64,000 bases of DNA, from contig NZ_JAIQYY010000013.1 of the NCBI RefSeq assembly GCF_020181035.1, positions 238,449-302,448 of the forward strand, read 5' to 3'. Of the stretch, positions 1 to 7,982 are shown one piece after another. Position numbers and translations under genes: made by a program. The DNA is from Streptomyces sp. CoH27. Lineage in GTDB: Bacteria; Actinomycetota; Actinomycetes; Streptomycetales; Streptomycetaceae. How positions within the stretch are numbered: position 1 is the stretch's first letter; every line of letters starts with the position of its first letter. The notes below the pieces were generated by a model, which was given only the letters and a program-made list of their open reading frames with translations, searched no databases and was not told the origin of the DNA.

Positions 1-1
1 C

Positions 2-130
2 CTCGACCGCGGCACCCCCGTGGTGCTGTGCGACGCGCGCGACCGGGACTCCGGCAAGGAAGTCCTGATCCGGCTCGTCGAGTACGCGGGGCGGATGCAC
101 ATCGCCCGGCTCCTCGACTCGGTCGGCTGA
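2..130 (+). CDS. C-terminal end of a CvnD-like small GTPase (partial)
   Basis: Forty-two codons and a TGA are visible; the gene begins before the window. The tail contains PVVLCDARDRDSGKEVLI, which resembles the G5-region end of the MglA/CvnD-type ATP/GTP-binding proteins of actinobacterial conservons, where the small GTPase is the last gene. The roadblock gene 178 bp downstream on the same strand supports this, because conservons pair a roadblock protein (CvnB) with the GTPase. The assignment rests on a short tail. Confidence 0.6.
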   Translation, partial: LDRGTPVVLCDARDRDSGKEVLIRLVEYAGRMHIARLLDSVG

Positions 131-307
131 GCCGGCGGGAAAGTGGACTGGTTGCCGGTATGTGTGCCGTCCGGGACGAACGCCCGACATCACCCGTCGG
201 TCATCTTCTGCGCCATGCGTCCGTCCGGCTTGCCCGGGCGCCGCTCGTGGTGAAGGCTGGCGGGGAGTTCCTCCAGCCAGGGGGAGACATCGCACGGGGA
301 GACGGAG

Positions 308-721
308 ATGGCGCAGAACCAGGGACTCGGGTGGCTCCTGGACGATCTGACCGAGCGGGTGGACCATGTGCGACACGCGCTCGTCCTGTCGAACGACGGG
401 CTGGTCACGGGCGCGAGTACGGGCCTACGCCGTGAGGACGCCGAACATCTGGCCGCCGTGGCGTCCGGGCTGCACAGCCTGGCCAAGGGTTCGGGACGCC
501 ACTTCGGCGCGGGCAGGGTGCGCCAGACCATGATCGAGTACGACGACGCCGTGCTGTTCGTGACTGCGGCGGGCACCGGTAGCTGTCTGTGCGTGCTCAC
601 CGGGGTGGAGGCCGACATCGGCCAGATCGCCTACGAGATGACCCTGCTCGTCAACCGCGTCGGCGAACACCTCGGCGTTGATGCCAGGCAGCCCGAGAGG
701 GCGCCCAACACAGATCTCTGA
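308..721 (+). CDS. Roadblock/LC7 domain protein (CvnB-like)
   Basis: A 137-residue protein made of a single roadblock/LC7 domain (about residues 8-118), recognisable from LVLSNDGL near the start and the closing segment around IGQIAYEMTLLVNRVGEHL. Roadblock proteins in Streptomyces conservons are regulators or scaffolds for the partner small GTPase and the membrane kinase-like CvnA. It follows the CvnD-like tail after 178 bp rather than preceding it, so it may be an extra roadblock gene next to a conservon and not its canonical CvnB. ATG start after GGGGAGACGGAG. Confidence 0.85.
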   Translation: MAQNQGLGWLLDDLTERVDHVRHALVLSNDGLVTGASTGLRREDAEHLAAVASGLHSLAKGSGRHFGAGRVRQTMIEYDDAVLFVTAAGTGSCLCVLTGVEADIGQIAYEMTLLVNRVGEHLGVDARQPERAPNTDL

Positions 722-847
722 CCTGCGAGTTCGCCCGCCTTCGTAGAGTTATCCACAGGCTCGCCACGAGATGCGTGAATCCGGCTACGGTGTGTGCACG
801 GCTTGCGCACAGGGCGTGAGCCTCCACTCCACGGGGGAGTTACAGCC

Positions 848-2095
848 ATGTCGGGAAGCATCGTCAGTCCGCCCCGGCCCGTCACCCCGAGCCGCGCCGC
901 TCGGGAACTGGGCCTCAAACGAAGCGAGTTCGACCTCGCTGTGCACCTCGGGCACGTCCGCACCGTGCCCGACGAGGGCGGGGGAGGAGCCCGCCGCGTG
1001 GAGCGCGCGGAGATCGACCGCCTTCGTGCGCAGGACGATTTCCCGGAAGTCCTGCGTGAGCGTGTGCGGGTGGTGGGGACCGCCGAGGGCGCGGCACTCA
1101 TGGAGATCCCGGCCGGCCGCTTCACCCGCCTCGCCCGTCTCGGGCTGATCGTGCCCGTGAACTGGTATTTGAACCGCTACCGCGCTGTGGTCTGGCTCTA
1201 TCTGGCGGAAGACCTGCGGAACTTCACCAGGGGCCCCGAGAACGCGCACCTGCTCAAGGGACGCACGCCGGACCCCCTGCGCGGCCAACTGGAGGCGGGA
1301 GTGGACCTGCGCGCCCGCAACTGGCGCGGACGTCATCTCGGTTCACTGCTGCGGCGGTCCGAGGAGTCATGGGCACGTGCCGGAGCCGTGGCGTCCTTCC
1401 TCGCGCCTGTCGAGATCGCCGACGTCGTCAAGGACCCGTACGAACGTGCCTACCTGAACCGGTTCCGGCCCACGCCGCCCGGTCAGGGCACCCCGGGATC
1501 GCCCGCGGCGCACCTCGCCGAGCGGATCGCGCTCGCGCAGGACGCCGACGAGATCGACTGGCTGCGCGGCGAACTGGGCCGGTCCGTCGAGGAGGCACGC
1601 GCCGAGTCCCCCGCCCCGCGCCCGGCCACCCGCCGCCCCGTGCCGACGGTACGTGCGGTCGCACGGCCCATCCCGCCTATCGCGCGAACGGTCACACGGC
1701 ACACCGAACCGGCGGCGCGGACGGCGGCGGAGGAATCGCCTGTCGTACGGGTGCCTGAGCCGAACGGGGAGCCGGGGCTGGAGACGCCCGAGGTCGAGAC
1801 CGAGCCGATGCCTGGGACGCCTGAGGCGCAGGGCGAGCCGATGATCGTGGCACCCGTGCAGAGCGGTGAGCAGTCGGCTTCGGCGCCCGAGCTGGACGAC
1901 GGTCCGGTGTTCGGGGCGCCCTGGCCGGACGGTGGGGCGGCGGGCCGAGAAGCCGAGTGGCACCGTGGGGCGGTCGGACGGCCGCCCGGCTCACCGACGC
2001 GCCGGAACCGCCGGCCCGAGCAGGACCGGAGCCCGGCCGGTCGAGGTCTGCGCGGCTGGCTGTGGCGCAGAAGCCCACGGCCCGCGCCCATGTGA
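848..2095 (+). CDS. DUF6397-type hypothetical protein
   Basis: A 415-residue protein with a conserved N-terminal two-thirds and a low-complexity tail. Residues about 10-90 resemble helix-turn-helix-like DNA-reading folds (ARELGLKRSEFDLAVHLGHV and a second segment ending in RFTRLARLGLIVP). I recognise the whole as the Streptomyces DUF6397 family, whose function is not known. From about residue 255 it is rich in Pro, Glu, Arg and Ala and probably disordered. The start at 848 is chosen because GGGGGAG lies 8 bases upstream; an in-frame ATG at 794 lacks a ribosome site. Confidence 0.65.
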   Translation: MSGSIVSPPRPVTPSRAARELGLKRSEFDLAVHLGHVRTVPDEGGGGARRVERAEIDRLRAQDDFPEVLRERVRVVGTAEGAALMEIPAGRFTRLARLGLIVPVNWYLNRYRAVVWLYLAEDLRNFTRGPENAHLLKGRTPDPLRGQLEAGVDLRARNWRGRHLGSLLRRSEESWARAGAVASFLAPVEIADVVKDPYERAYLNRFRPTPPGQGTPGSPAAHLAERIALAQDADEIDWLRGELGRSVEEARAESPAPRPATRRPVPTVRAVARPIPPIARTVTRHTEPAARTAAEESPVVRVPEPNGEPGLETPEVETEPMPGTPEAQGEPMIVAPVQSGEQSASAPELDDGPVFGAPWPDGGAAGREAEWHRGAVGRPPGSPTRRNRRPEQDRSPAGRGLRGWLWRRSPRPAPM

Positions 2096-2128
2096 TCCCG
2101 CTCGGCCGCAGCCGCGCCGATCCGCCCG

Positions 2129-2995
2129 CTACAGGGCCCTGAACAGACCCTCCTGGACGACCGAGACGAGCATGCGCCCCTGCTGGTCGTAGATGCGCCC
2201 TCGCGCCAGACCGCGCCCGCCGGTGGCGATCGGCGATTCCTGGTCGTACAGGAACCACTCGTCCGCGCGGAACGGCCGGTGGAACCACATGGCGTGGTCC
2301 AGCGAGGCCAGGTCGAAGTTTCGCGGGCCCCACAGGGGTTCGACCGGGATGCGGACCGCGTCCAGCAGGGTCATGTCGCTGGCGTACGTCAGCGCGCACG
2401 TGTGGACCAGCGGGTCGTCCCCCAGCGGTCCGACCGCGCGCATCCACACGGCGCTGCGTGGCTCAGCGCCCTTGATTTCCTCGGCGTTCCAGCGCAGCCG
2501 GTCGACATAGCGGATGTCGAAGGGCTGGCGGCGCGCCATCCGCTCCAACTGCTCGGGCAGAGCGCCCAGGTGCTCGCGGATCTCCTCGGAGACCGTGGGC
2601 AGCGATTCCGGGTCCGGCACATCGCGGGCCGGCGGCAGCTGGTGCTCGAACGATCCTTCCTCAGGCTTGTGAAAGGAGGCGGTCAGATTGAAGATCGTGC
2701 GGCCCTGCTGCACGGCCGTGACCCGGCGCGTCGTGAACGATCTGCCGTCGCGGACCCGCTCCACCTGGTACACGATCGGCACGCCCGGACGGCCCGGGCG
2801 CAGGAAGTACGCGTGCAGCGAGTGCACGGGGCGGTCGCCGTCCGTGGTGCGGCCGGCGGCGACCAGCGCCTGGCCCGCCACCTGGCCGCCGAAGACGCGT
2901 TGCAGGGACTCCTGCGGGCTGCGGCCACGGAAGATGTTGACCTCGATCTGCTCCAGGTCGAGCAGGTCGACCAGTCTCTCGGCCGGATTCGTCAT
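2129..2995 (-). CDS. tesB: Acyl-CoA thioesterase II (TesB family)
   Basis: A 288-residue double-hotdog thioesterase that hydrolyses acyl-CoA to free acid and CoA; E. coli TesB is nearly the same length. The first hotdog contains GGQVAGQALVAAG (about residues 36-48). The second holds SDMTLLDA, DHAMWFHRPF and SVVQEGL, placing Asp208, Ser231 and Gln281 where E. coli has the Asp/Thr/Gln catalytic set. The start is MTNPAERL with an AGGAGAG ribosome site; the frame stays open upstream but without one. It ends 33 bp from the convergent DUF6397 gene, and the helicase gene ends 40 bp upstream of its start. Confidence 0.9.
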   Translation of the reverse strand: MTNPAERLVDLLDLEQIEVNIFRGRSPQESLQRVFGGQVAGQALVAAGRTTDGDRPVHSLHAYFLRPGRPGVPIVYQVERVRDGRSFTTRRVTAVQQGRTIFNLTASFHKPEEGSFEHQLPPARDVPDPESLPTVSEEIREHLGALPEQLERMARRQPFDIRYVDRLRWNAEEIKGAEPRSAVWMRAVGPLGDDPLVHTCALTYASDMTLLDAVRIPVEPLWGPRNFDLASLDHAMWFHRPFRADEWFLYDQESPIATGGRGLARGRIYDQQGRMLVSVVQEGLFRAL

Positions 2996-3035
2996 CGGCG
3001 GGTCTCTCCTTGGGTCACACCTGGTCGGAAGGGGC

Positions 3036-5549
3036 TCACAGCTGGCCGACTTCCGTGACGCGGACGACGGCACGGCCCTCGGTGTCCGAGGCCGCGAGGT
3101 CGACCTCGGCGCTGATGCCCCAGTCGTGATCGCCGTTCGGGTCGTCGAAGATCTGGCGGACGCGCCAGAGGCCGTTCTCCGGCTCCTCCTTGATCACCAG
3201 CAGCTTGGGGCCGCGGGCGTCGGGGCCGGTGCCGAGGTCCTCGTACTCGTCCCAGTACTTGTCCATCGCCTCGCCCCAGGCCTCGGCGTCCCAGCCGGCC
3301 CCGGCGTCCAGCTCGCCCAGTTCGTCGACCTGGTCGAGCGCGGCCAGCTCCACGCGGCGGAACATGGCGTTGCGGACCAGCACCCGGAAGGCACGCGCGT
3401 TGGTGGTGACGGGCTTGACCTCGTCGGCCTTCTCCTGGGCCTCCTCGGCGGTCATCTCCTCCGGGTTGGCCAGCTGCTCCCACTCGTCCAGCAGGCTGGA
3501 GTCCACCTGGCGCACCATCTCGCCGAGCCACTCGATCAGATCCTGCAGGTCCTCGGACTTCAGGTCGTCGGGGATGGTGTGGTCGAGGGTCTTGTAGGCG
3601 CTGGCCAGGTAGCGCAGGACGATGCCCTCGGTGCGGGCCAGCTCGTAGAAGGACACCAACTCCGTGAAGGACAGCGCCCGTTCGTACATGTCGCGGATGA
3701 CGGACTTCGGGGACAGCGGGTGGTCGCCGACCCACGGGTGGCTCTTGCGGTAGGTGTTGTACGCGTGGAAGAGCAGCTCTTCCAGCGGCTTCGGGTACGT
3801 GATGTCCTGGAGACGCTCCATGCGCTCCTCGTACTCGACGCCGTCCGCCTTCATCGCGGCCACGGCCTCGCCGCGCGCCTTGTTCTGCTGGGCGACGAGG
3901 ATCTGGCGCGGGTCGTCCAGCGTGGACTCCACCACGGACACCATGTCGAGCGCGTAGGACGGCGACTCGGGGTCGAGGAGTTCGAACGCGGCGAGTGCGA
4001 ACGTGGACAGCGGCTGGTTGAGCGCGAAGTCCTGCTGGAGATCGACCGTGAGCCGGACGATGCGGCCTTCTGCGTCCGGCTGGTGGAGCTTTTCCACGAT
4101 CCCGCCGTCGAGCAGCGATCGGTAGATCGCGATGGCCCGGCGGATGTGCCTGAGCTGCTGCCTGCGCGGCTCATGGTTGTCCTCCAGAAGATGGCGCATC
4201 GCCTCGAAGGCGTTGCCCGGACGGGCGATCACCGACAGCAGCATCGTGTGTGTCACCCGGAAGCGCGAGGTCAGCGGCTCCGGCTCGGAGGCGATCAGCT
4301 TCTCGAAGGTGTTCTCCGTCCAGCCGACGAAGCCCTCCGGTGCCTTCTTACGCACCACCTTGCGGCGCTTCTTCGGGTCGTCGCCCGCCTTCGCCAGAGC
4401 CTTCTCGTTCTCGATGACGTGCTCGGGCGCCTGCGCCACCACGAGTCCGGCCGTGTCGAAGCCGGCCCGGCCGGCCCGGCCCGCGATCTGGTGGAACTCA
4501 CGGGCGCGCAGGGTGCGCACGCGGCTGCCGTCGTACTTGGTCAGCGCGGTGAACAGCACGGTGCGGATCGGCACGTTGACGCCCACGCCGAGCGTGTCTG
4601 TGCCGCAGATGACCTTCAGCAGACCGGCCTGCGCGAGCTTTTCCACCAGGCGGCGGTACTTGGGCAGCATGCCGGCGTGGTGCACGCCGATGCCGTGCCG
4701 GACGTAACGGGAGAGGTTGCGGCCGAACGTGGTGGTGAAGCGGAAGTTGCCGATCAGCTCGGCGATCTGGTCCTTCTCCTCACGCGAGCACATGTTGATG
4801 CTCATCAGCGCCTGTGCCCGCTCCACGGCCTGGGCCTGGGTGAAGTGGACGATGTACACCGGGGCCTGCCTGGTCTCCAGCAGATCGGTGAGCGTCTCGG
4901 TGAGCGGGGTGAGCTTGTACTCGTAGGAGAGCGGAACCGGGCGGGTGGCCGAGCGGACCACCGAGGTGGGGCGGCCCGTGCGGCGCGTGAGGTCCTTCTC
5001 GAAGAAGGACACGTCACCCAAAGTGGCCGACATCAGGATGAACTGCGCCTGGGGGAGCTCCAGAAGCGGGATCTGCCAGGCCCAGCCGCGGTCGCCCTCC
5101 GCGTAGAAATGGAACTCGTCCATGACGACCTGGCCGACGTCCGCGTTCTTGCCGTCGCGCAGCGCGATCGACGCCAGTACCTCGGCGGTGCAGCAGATCA
5201 CGGGGGCGTCCGCGTTCACGGAGGCGTCGCCGGTGAGCATGCCGACGTTCTCGGTGCCGAAGAGCTTGCACAGTTCGAAGAACTTCTCCGACACCAGTGC
5301 CTTGATCGGGGCGGTGTAGAAAGTGACCTCGTCCCGGGCCAGGGCGGCGAAGTGCGCGCCCGCGGCGATCATGCTCTTGCCGGATCCGGTGGGCGTCGAG
5401 ACGATCACGTTCGCCCCGGAGACCACCTCGATCAGCGCCTCCTCCTGGTGGGGGTAGAGGGTGAGACCGCGCTCCTGCGCCCACGACTCGAAGGCTTCGT
5501 ACAGGGCGTCGGGGTCGGCGGTCGGCGGCAGCTGATCGATGAGGGTCAC
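3036..5549 (-). CDS. DEAD/DEAH-box helicase with C-terminal DUF3516
   Basis: An 837-residue superfamily 2 helicase. The N-terminal half carries PTGSGKS (about 53-59), motif II as DEFH (about 144-147), SATLGD (motif III) and QIAGRAGRAG (motif VI). The C-terminal half is the actinobacterial DUF3516 region. Members are related to Ski2-like RNA helicases, but their substrate is unknown. The GTG start precedes TLIDQLPPTADPD, where homologues begin, and GGGGG lies just upstream; the frame continues upstream as noise. The gene appears intact and its codon use matches its neighbours. Confidence 0.88.
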   Translation of the reverse strand: MTLIDQLPPTADPDALYEAFESWAQERGLTLYPHQEEALIEVVSGANVIVSTPTGSGKSMIAAGAHFAALARDEVTFYTAPIKALVSEKFFELCKLFGTENVGMLTGDASVNADAPVICCTAEVLASIALRDGKNADVGQVVMDEFHFYAEGDRGWAWQIPLLELPQAQFILMSATLGDVSFFEKDLTRRTGRPTSVVRSATRPVPLSYEYKLTPLTETLTDLLETRQAPVYIVHFTQAQAVERAQALMSINMCSREEKDQIAELIGNFRFTTTFGRNLSRYVRHGIGVHHAGMLPKYRRLVEKLAQAGLLKVICGTDTLGVGVNVPIRTVLFTALTKYDGSRVRTLRAREFHQIAGRAGRAGFDTAGLVVAQAPEHVIENEKALAKAGDDPKKRRKVVRKKAPEGFVGWTENTFEKLIASEPEPLTSRFRVTHTMLLSVIARPGNAFEAMRHLLEDNHEPRRQQLRHIRRAIAIYRSLLDGGIVEKLHQPDAEGRIVRLTVDLQQDFALNQPLSTFALAAFELLDPESPSYALDMVSVVESTLDDPRQILVAQQNKARGEAVAAMKADGVEYEERMERLQDITYPKPLEELLFHAYNTYRKSHPWVGDHPLSPKSVIRDMYERALSFTELVSFYELARTEGIVLRYLASAYKTLDHTIPDDLKSEDLQDLIEWLGEMVRQVDSSLLDEWEQLANPEEMTAEEAQEKADEVKPVTTNARAFRVLVRNAMFRRVELAALDQVDELGELDAGAGWDAEAWGEAMDKYWDEYEDLGTGPDARGPKLLVIKEEPENGLWRVRQIFDDPNGDHDWGISAEVDLAASDTEGRAVVRVTEVGQL

Positions 5550-5694
5550 GCCCCCATCTTGCCTGGCCTTGTGCCCGAGAGGGGAATCGGCTGCGGGGAC
5601 GAAGATCATGGCAGCTACGCTGTGTCGCCGACGGGGCGTCAGTGCACCGGGGCAACTGGACAGCGGCGCATGAGGAATGGGGCGGGAAGCAGCC

Positions 5695-6489
5695 ATGATG
5701 GGACCAGCACACTCACTGTCGGGGGCCGCGGCCTGGCTCGGTGTCGGAGCGGCCGCCGCCGCGGCCGGGCACCCGATGCCCTGGCCCGTTCTCCTCGTCG
5801 GCGCGCTGATCTGTGCCGGTGCCGCACTCGCCCCGGACCTCGACCACAAGGCCGCGACCATCTCGCGTTCCTTCGGGCCCATCTCCCATGGGGTCTGCGA
5901 GATCGTGGACAAGCTGTCCTACGCCGTCTACAAGGCGACGCGCATGAAGGGCGACCCGCGCCGCAACGGCGGCCACCGCACGCTGACGCACACCTGGGTC
6001 TGGGCGGTCCTGCTGGGTGCCGGTTGCTCTGCGGCGGCGATCACGGGGGGCCGCTGGGCGGTGCTGGCGATCCTCTTCGTGCACATGGTGCTGGCGATCG
6101 AGGGTCTGCTGTGGCGGGCCGCCCGGGGTTCCAGCAGCGATGTCCTGGTCTGGCTGCTGGCCGCGACCAGCGCATGGATCCTCGCGGGAATACTGGACAA
6201 GCCGGGCAACGGCTCCGACTGGCTGTTCACCGCGTCGGACCAGCGGTACCTGTGGCTGGGGCTTCCGATCGTCCTGGGCGCGCTGGTCCATGACATCGGG
6301 GACGCGCTGACCGTGTCCGGCTGCCCGATCCTGTGGCCCATCCCGGTGGGCCGCAAGCGCTGGTACCCGGTGGGGCCGCCGAAGGCGATGCGGTTCCGGG
6401 CCGGCAGCTGGGTGGAGCTGAAGGTGCTGATGCCCGCGTTCATGCTGCTCGGCGGCGTCGGCTGTGCGGCAGCGCTCAATGTGATCTGA
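5695..6489 (+). CDS. Membrane-bound metal-dependent hydrolase-like protein (DUF457/YdjM type)
   Basis: A 264-residue integral membrane protein. It begins MMGPAHSLSG, with the early His typical of YdjM/DUF457 proteins, followed by APDLDHKA (about residues 42-49) and GGHRTLTHTW near residue 90. These Asp/His motifs are the putative metal site of the family. Several hydrophobic segments span the rest. The enzymatic reaction is not established for the family. It is divergent from the helicase and convergent with the L31 gene; a GCCCCCGGGGGC palindrome at 6541-6552 may end both transcripts. Confidence 0.8.
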   Translation: MMGPAHSLSGAAAWLGVGAAAAAAGHPMPWPVLLVGALICAGAALAPDLDHKAATISRSFGPISHGVCEIVDKLSYAVYKATRMKGDPRRNGGHRTLTHTWVWAVLLGAGCSAAAITGGRWAVLAILFVHMVLAIEGLLWRAARGSSSDVLVWLLAATSAWILAGILDKPGNGSDWLFTASDQRYLWLGLPIVLGALVHDIGDALTVSGCPILWPIPVGRKRWYPVGPPKAMRFRAGSWVELKVLMPAFMLLGGVGCAAALNVI

Positions 6490-6569
6490 CCTGCCGGCCT
6501 CGGCCGCGGGACGCTCCCTGTGGTCCGCCTCGCCGCTCCGGCCCCCGGGGGCTGAGTGATCGCTCCCGG

Positions 6570-6836
6570 TCAGCCGGCCTCGCCGGGCTCGGCCCCGCCG
6601 CCGTACCGGCGCTCGAAGCGGGCGACGCGGCCCTCGGTGTCGACCGTCCGGGCCTTGCCCGTGTAGAAGGGATGGCTCTCCGAGGAGATCTCCACGTCGA
6701 TCACCGGGTAGCTCTCGCCGTCGTCCCACTCAATGGTCTGTTCGCTCTGCGCGGTCGACCGGGTGAGGAAGGCGTATCCGGCGGCGCGGTCACGGAAGAC
6801 CACGGGGTGGTAGTCGGGGTGCTTGTCCTGCTGCAT
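6570..6836 (-). CDS. rpmE2: 50S ribosomal protein L31 type B
   Basis: An 88-residue L31 of the C-minus (zinc-independent) class. It starts MQQDKHPDYHPVVFRD and carries ESHPFYTGK, but lacks the CxxC zinc-ribbon cysteines. In Streptomyces, type B L31 replaces the zinc-binding paralogue under zinc starvation and is usually controlled by Zur. I searched the upstream 500 bases for a Zur-type palindrome (TGAAAATG with its inverted partner) and saw none. It sits 42 bp downstream of the DUF5709 gene and may be co-transcribed with it, which is an unusual context. Confidence 0.93.
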   Translation of the reverse strand: MQQDKHPDYHPVVFRDRAAGYAFLTRSTAQSEQTIEWDDGESYPVIDVEISSESHPFYTGKARTVDTEGRVARFERRYGGGAEPGEAG

Positions 6837-6878
6837 GGCGGCTCCTCGTGCGGGGCGGTCGGACCGGCGGCGGGCGGT

Positions 6879-7346
6879 TCAGCCGGACAAGGAGTCCTCG
6901 TCGACGATGTGCATCGCGGCTTCCTCGGCGGAGGCGGCGGCGCCGTCGATGCCGACATCGGTGGCGACCAGGGCGGCCTCGTCGTCCTCGTGCGCCCCCT
7001 CGTCCGGGGCGACCAGGCGGCCGGAGCGGAGGTTGCCGACCTCGTTGTCCAGGAGTTCCCCGTCGATGTCGCGGTCACCGATGTCGTCGCCGTCGGGTAC
7101 GACGAGGTCGGGCTGTTCTTCGGCCAGCCGCTGGTCCAGGGTCTCGCCCGCCTGGCGCTCGGCCGCCGTGACACCGGTGTGTTCCACCGCCCACGGTCGT
7201 TCAGGAGGGGACCAGCCGCGGTCGAGCGGGTCGTCGACGCCGTCGGACTCCAGTGTGTCCTCGACGTCGAGGAGTCCCGAGTCCTCCCGGATCTCCGAGG
7301 AATCGGGCTGGTAGACGTCGTCCCCCCAGCTGTCGGCGCTGTCCAC
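6879..7346 (-). CDS. DUF5709 family acidic protein
   Basis: A 155-residue, strongly acidic, mostly hydrophilic protein (many Asp and Glu, pI clearly low). It shows the DUF5709 signature pattern: GDDVYQP near the start, then a DVEDTL-type segment, SPPERPW, and ETLDQRLAEEQPD in the middle. The function of the family is unknown. The GTG start at 7346 is chosen because GGAGGT sits 5 bases upstream; the longer open frame has no ribosome site. It leads the short operon that ends with rpmE2. Confidence 0.82.
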   Translation of the reverse strand: MDSADSWGDDVYQPDSSEIREDSGLLDVEDTLESDGVDDPLDRGWSPPERPWAVEHTGVTAAERQAGETLDQRLAEEQPDLVVPDGDDIGDRDIDGELLDNEVGNLRSGRLVAPDEGAHEDDEAALVATDVGIDGAAASAEEAAMHIVDEDSLSG

Positions 7347-7799
7347 GAGTACCTCCGGGTGATGAGGACGGCCGCATACCACCGCGCCGGGCGATGGGCC
7401 GCCGGCATGCGCGGCACGGGTGTCACACACCGCGAACCGGACGGTCCGCCGGCGCTCCCCGAACCGGTGCCGCTCTCCAGCCTTCCACTCCGGCTCGGGA
7501 AGACGCAACGGCACGACCTCTGGCAAGGACCTGCGCATGGGTACGGGAACCCGGCGGGGCGCACCGTGATGCGGCTCGTCGGGCCCTGGTCGCGGCACGC
7601 TTCGGCCAGGGAAGTCCCCAGGGCAGGCCGGCGTGACGGGACCCGGCCGATCCACCCTGCGACTGCGGAAGCCTCCGCGCAGGACCGGTCGGACGAGGCA
7701 GGGGCGCCTCGTGTTCCGGCGGCCGGAGGCACCCCGGTACGGCGGATCCCAGCCAGTCGCGGCATCGCGATCCCGCTGCGCCGTGTTGCCACCGGCTCA
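7347..7799. other. Intergenic stretch upstream of the DUF5709-rpmE2 pair
   Basis: About 450 bp without a supportable gene. It must contain the promoter for the leftward DUF5709-rpmE2 transcript, but no clear sigma site or repressor box could be identified. Open frames here have no ribosome sites and no recognisable protein. Confidence 0.5.
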
Positions 7800-7982
7800 G
7801 CCGCCGTGACCATCCTGGCCGTGGTGACCATCCTGGCCTTGGTGGCCTTGGTGGCCTTGGTGGCCTTGGTGGCCTTGGTGGCCTTGGTGGCCTTGGTGGC
7901 CTTGGTGGCCGTGGTGGCCGTGGTGGCCGGCGGCGGCAGGTCCTCCACCGCCGTACCGGCCACCGTCAGGCCCGGCGGACCC
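7800..7982 (-). other. In-frame Gly/His/Gln-rich extension behind the stop of the ABC transporter gene
   Basis: Directly after the TGA (7983-7985) of the leftward ABC half-transporter the same frame stays open for 61 codons, to a TGA at 7797-7799. It has no internal ATG, GTG or TTG start. It encodes a Gly-rich linker, then GHH and GHQ triplets repeated about ten times, then QDGHHGQDGHGG. This would be a metal-binding-like tail if the stop were read through or if it arose by a recent nonsense mutation. The match of frame could also be chance in a repetitive GC-rich stretch. Confidence 0.4.
7806..7928. repeat. 9-bp tandem repeat tract (TTGGTGGCC)
   Basis: Eight perfect copies of TTGGTGGCC run from 7839 to 7910, followed by two GTGGTGGCC copies to 7928. 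Degenerate GTGACCATCCTGGCC units precede them from about 7806. The 9-bp period preserves reading frame. Such tracts are prone to slippage, so copy number probably varies between strains. It is not a CRISPR: there are no spacers. Confidence 0.9.

Noticed and set aside
2688..6293. Very long rightward open frame (about 1200 codons) opposite the thioesterase and helicase genes
   Set aside because: It is antisense to well-recognised genes, has composition of a GC-rich shadow frame and shows no domain.
7839..7928. Tandem TTGGTGGCC units as a possible CRISPR
   Set aside because: Units abut without spacers and no cas genes are near; it is a simple 9-bp tandem repeat.
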